DNA from: Acetofilamentum sp. | GTDB taxonomy: Bacteria > Bacteroidota > Bacteroidia > Bacteroidales > DTU049 | Length of the DNA stretch: 17,665 bases | Assembly: GCA_020720525.1 (NCBI GenBank) | Contig: DYON01000023.1 | Span: 1-17,665, forward strand | Reading direction: 5' to 3' | Shown: one piece after another, positions 15,851 through 17,665 of the stretch | Layout: every line of letters starts with the position of its first letter | Numbering within the stretch: the stretch's first letter is position 1 | Program-made: the position numbers and the translations under genes | Notes under the pieces: model-generated | Told to the model about the DNA's origin: nothing | Databases searched by the model: none | What the model saw: the letters and a program-made list of their open reading frames with translations, nothing else

Positions 15851-16015
15851 AAAATTTTTAAGGAATTTTTAAAGTCGAAATCGCTCATATTACGCTGTGA
15901 GCAGTTTTGAGAAAATGCAAAACGAATATAATCCCAACAAAAACAATATTTTAATCCAATTAAATCTCTATAAATTCACCCATTGATAAATCCAAAAGTC
16001 TATTTCAGACAGCAA

Positions 16016-17140
16016 CTAACCTTTCATCAGCGAGGCAATAATTCCATCGGCCAAAAGCAAACCCGAACGACTTAGCGACAAGGAATTATTTTCCATTACA
16101 AAAAACTCCTGGTATTTGTTTTTCGCTATATCTCCTCGAAACTGTGCTAAAGCTTCGGCGCCAAATTGCTTTTCCATGTCGCGCAACGAAATTCCTTCGA
16201 GCAGCCGCAAGCGAGTGAGCAAATATTCGTTGTATTTGTCTATAGAGCTCAATTTTTCGGAATCGAAAGGAATTTTGCCCTTTTCGGCGCCTTTGATATA
16301 AGCAATCAAGTCCGATTTGTTCCATCTTCTGCTTTTTCCATCAAACGAATGAGCCGATGGACCCAATCCGATGTAGGAAGCTCCATTCCAGTAGGCGCTG
16401 TTGTGAACCGATTCGTAGCCTGGAACACAAAAATTGCTGACTTCGTATTGTGCAAATCCCACCTCTTCGGCTTTTTCGCAACTCTTTATGTAAAGTTCGG
16501 CTTGAAAATCTTCTACAATATTGGCAGTTTTTCCTTGCGCAATATGTTTACTCAGGATGGTGCCCTCTTCTACCGTAAGCGAATACATCGACAAATGTTG
16601 AACCCGCATTTTTGCAGCCATTTCTATGTTCTGCATCATCGATTCGACCGTTGAGCCTGGTATTCCATGAATAAAATCGATGCTAATATTGCTAAATCCA
16701 GCTTTTTGAGCTTCGTTTATTGCTTTTTGGGCTTTTGAAGCATCGTGCCGCCTGCCAAGATATTGCAAATCGGCATCCAAAAAAGATTGAACGCCAATAC
16801 TAAGTCGATTAATTCCCATAGCAAGCCATTCCTGAAGTTTTTCGCTATTAATATCGTCAGGATTAGCCTCGATAGTAATTTCGGCTTCTTGCGATACAGA
16901 AAAATGTTTACGAACGGCGCTCAACATCAATTCAAGCTCAGTTGTTTCGGGAAACGAAGGCGTTCCACCACCAAAATAAATGGTTCGCAGCGAATCTCGA
17001 CATTCTTTGCTGCGCAACTTGGACTCAATCTCTAATGCTTGAGAAAAATCGCTATGCCATTTCTGTGTTGCCAGCGAAAAAAAGTCGCAATACGGGCATT
17101 TTGTAGCGCAAAAAGGAATATGGATATATAGATGCGACAT
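16016..17140 (-). CDS. hemW: Radical SAM heme chaperone HemW
   Basis: HemW is a radical SAM protein that binds heme and passes it to target proteins. It was long annotated as oxygen-independent coproporphyrinogen III oxidase. The 374-residue length is typical of HemW and shorter than HemN. The [4Fe-4S] motif CATKCPYC gives Cys11, Cys15 and Cys18 in the CxxxCxxC spacing. SAM-binding GGGTPS (57-62), ITIEANPD, LSIGVQSF and the HemW-type motif HNSAYWNG follow. The C-terminus has the HemN_C wing with LLTRLRLLEGIS. The start MSHLYIHIPFC fits family N-termini. It stands alone, separated from recJ by 189 nt, with no clear promoter box seen. Confidence 0.95.
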   Translation of the reverse strand: MSHLYIHIPFCATKCPYCDFFSLATQKWHSDFSQALEIESKLRSKECRDSLRTIYFGGGTPSFPETTELELMLSAVRKHFSVSQEAEITIEANPDDINSEKLQEWLAMGINRLSIGVQSFLDADLQYLGRRHDASKAQKAINEAQKAGFSNISIDFIHGIPGSTVESMMQNIEMAAKMRVQHLSMYSLTVEEGTILSKHIAQGKTANIVEDFQAELYIKSCEKAEEVGFAQYEVSNFCVPGYESVHNSAYWNGASYIGLGPSAHSFDGKSRRWNKSDLIAYIKGAEKGKIPFDSEKLSSIDKYNEYLLTRLRLLEGISLRDMEKQFGAEALAQFRGDIAKNKYQEFFVMENNSLSLSRSGLLLADGIIASLMKG

Positions 17141-17256
17141 GTAAATCGGGTGTTTTAAGTTAGCTAATGTAGTGAAAATATTAGAATTACATATACGGAT
17201 TAAGCGGAAAATGTTTTCATCAGCGGATTTAGCAGATTAAACAGATTTGCATTTCT
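17141..17256. other. Gene-free flank with short degenerate repeats
   Basis: This is the first part of a 525-nt stretch without genes. It is AT-rich and contains related short strings, CGGATTAAGCGG (about 17195), then CAGCGGATTTAG, CAGATTAAA and CAGATTT (about 17220-17248), which look like decayed copies of one 9-12 nt motif. No open frame, RNA gene or hairpin terminator is evident. Confidence 0.5.
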
Positions 17257-17530
17257 CGCCTCATCGCTCCCACGCCTTATCGCCTCATCGCAGCCACGCC
17301 TTATCGCCTCATCGCAACCACGCCTCATCGCCTCATCGCAGCCACGCATCATCGCATCAACGCAGCCACGCATTATCGCCTCATCGCAACCACGCCTTAT
17401 CGCCTCATCGCTCCCACGCCTCATCGCAGCCACGCATCATCGCATCAACGCAGCCACGCATTATCGCCTCATCGCAGCCACGCCTCATCGCCTCATCGCA
17501 ACCACGCCTCATCGCCTCATCGCAGCCACT
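17257..17530. repeat. CGC-phased minisatellite: 8-bp blocks in 24-bp units
   Basis: About 34 consecutive 8-bp blocks, each beginning with CGC, fill 274 bp. Most are grouped in threes as 24-bp units: a CGCCTCAT-type block, then CGCAGCCA, CGCAACCA or CGCTCCCA, then CGCCTTAT, CGCCTCAT or CGCATTAT. There are about eleven units, one of them shortened by exactly one block (17425-17440), and the last is cut off. Because 24 is a multiple of three, open frames run through on both strands, but the 8-bp loss shifts them, so this is not read as coding. It lacks spacers, so it is not CRISPR. Confidence 0.95.
17329..17476. repeat. 60-bp exact duplication inside the minisatellite
   Basis: Bases 17329-17388 and 17417-17476 are identical, offset by 88 bp (eleven 8-bp blocks). 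This points to a recent higher-order duplication by slippage or unequal recombination on top of the basic units. Confidence 0.85.
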
Positions 17531-17569
17531 CAACAACTCATAATCCATCACTCATAACTGACATCTGAA

Positions 17570-17595
17570 TACTGACAACTGGCTACTGACAACTG
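17570..17595. repeat. 12-bp direct repeat
   Basis: TACTGACAACTG occurs at 17570-17581 and again at 17584-17595. Partial copies (AACTGACATCTGA before, TCTGAAAACTGACTA after) lie on both sides. The region downstream of the minisatellite is thus also low-complexity, with no gene seen up to the window end. Confidence 0.8.
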
Positions 17596-17599
17596 ATTA

Positions 17600-17619
17600 T
17601 CCCGACGCTTCGGTCGGGA
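17600..17619. repeat. GC-rich hairpin in AT-rich DNA
   Basis: TCCCGAC (17600-17606) pairs with GTCGGGA (17613-17619) around the loop GCTTCG, forming a 7-bp stem. No T-tract follows on the + strand (AATTGCAT). On the - strand it is followed by ATAATCAG, also not a clear terminator. It may be a dispersed intergenic hairpin, or it may end a transcript coming from beyond the window. Confidence 0.6.
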
Positions 17620-17665
17620 ATTGCATCTGAAAACTGACTACATATTATAGTCGTTGCAATGCAAC

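Noticed and set aside
15883..15902. Hairpin GCTCA...TGAGC as a terminator for hemW
   Set aside because: Only a 5-bp stem with a 10-nt loop, more than 110 nt past the stop codon and not followed directly by a T-tract on the - strand.
17257..17530. CRISPR array
   Set aside because: Blocks are contiguous with no unique spacers of constant length, no repeat palindrome and no cas genes nearby.
17200..17543. Open frames on both strands across the minisatellite (RRGCDEAI-type and SPHRSHAL-type repeats)
   Set aside because: They exist because 24 bp equals eight codons and the units contain no stops. The 8-bp shortened unit at 17425-17440 shifts both frames, there is no promoter or domain, and a non-coding repeat explains everything.

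Overview
The window is a chromosomal segment of a Bacteroidota (Bacteroidetes) bacterium, probably of the Bacteroidales/Flavobacteriia type. The evidence is a protein with a type IX secretion (Por) sorting domain, several exact matches to the Bacteroidetes -7 promoter box TAnnTTTG, starts with no Shine-Dalgarno sequence, AT-rich DNA, and a ComEC that lacks the metallo-beta-lactamase domain. I recognise sixteen protein genes. I see no rRNA, tRNA, CRISPR array or intact insertion sequence.

Layout. (1) Bases 1-160 are a gene-free edge with a promoter-like motif and a GC-rich hairpin. (2) At 161-3073 a gamma-carbonic-anhydrase-like gene (-) and a large T9SS-exported propeller-like protein (+) diverge from a shared control region (683-802). 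(3) At 3070-4071 (-) lies an intact gene for an IS1595/ISSod11-type transposase-like protein in which both catalytic Asp positions appear replaced. Its stop overlaps the T9SS gene tail-to-tail, and its start faces a perfect 20-bp-arm palindrome (4085-4137). (4) A tightly packed + strand cluster runs 4182-10205: secreted coiled-coil protein, surE, small membrane protein, lpxB, SpoIID-domain protein, comEC. Spacings are 4-nt overlaps or gaps of 1-12 nt. (5) A tightly packed - strand cluster runs 15826 down to 10254: recJ, trpS, small membrane protein, hflX, pentapeptide-repeat protein, rdgB. It converges on comEC. (6) hemW (-) stands alone at 16016-17140. (7) 17141-17665 holds no gene. It contains an unusual minisatellite built from 8-bp blocks that all start with CGC, arranged mostly in 24-bp units, flanked by short degenerate repeats and a hairpin.

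How the genes fit together. The + cluster has an envelope theme: lipid A synthesis (LpxB), a secreted SpoIID-type protein and small membrane or secreted proteins, together with SurE nucleotidase and the DNA-uptake channel ComEC. The - cluster mixes information processing and housekeeping: single-strand exonuclease, tryptophanyl-tRNA synthetase, ribosome-associated GTPase and nucleotide-pool cleaning. The most unusual items are the transposase-derived protein with its neighbouring palindrome and the CGC-phased repeat array. Most other genes are ordinary conserved genes.
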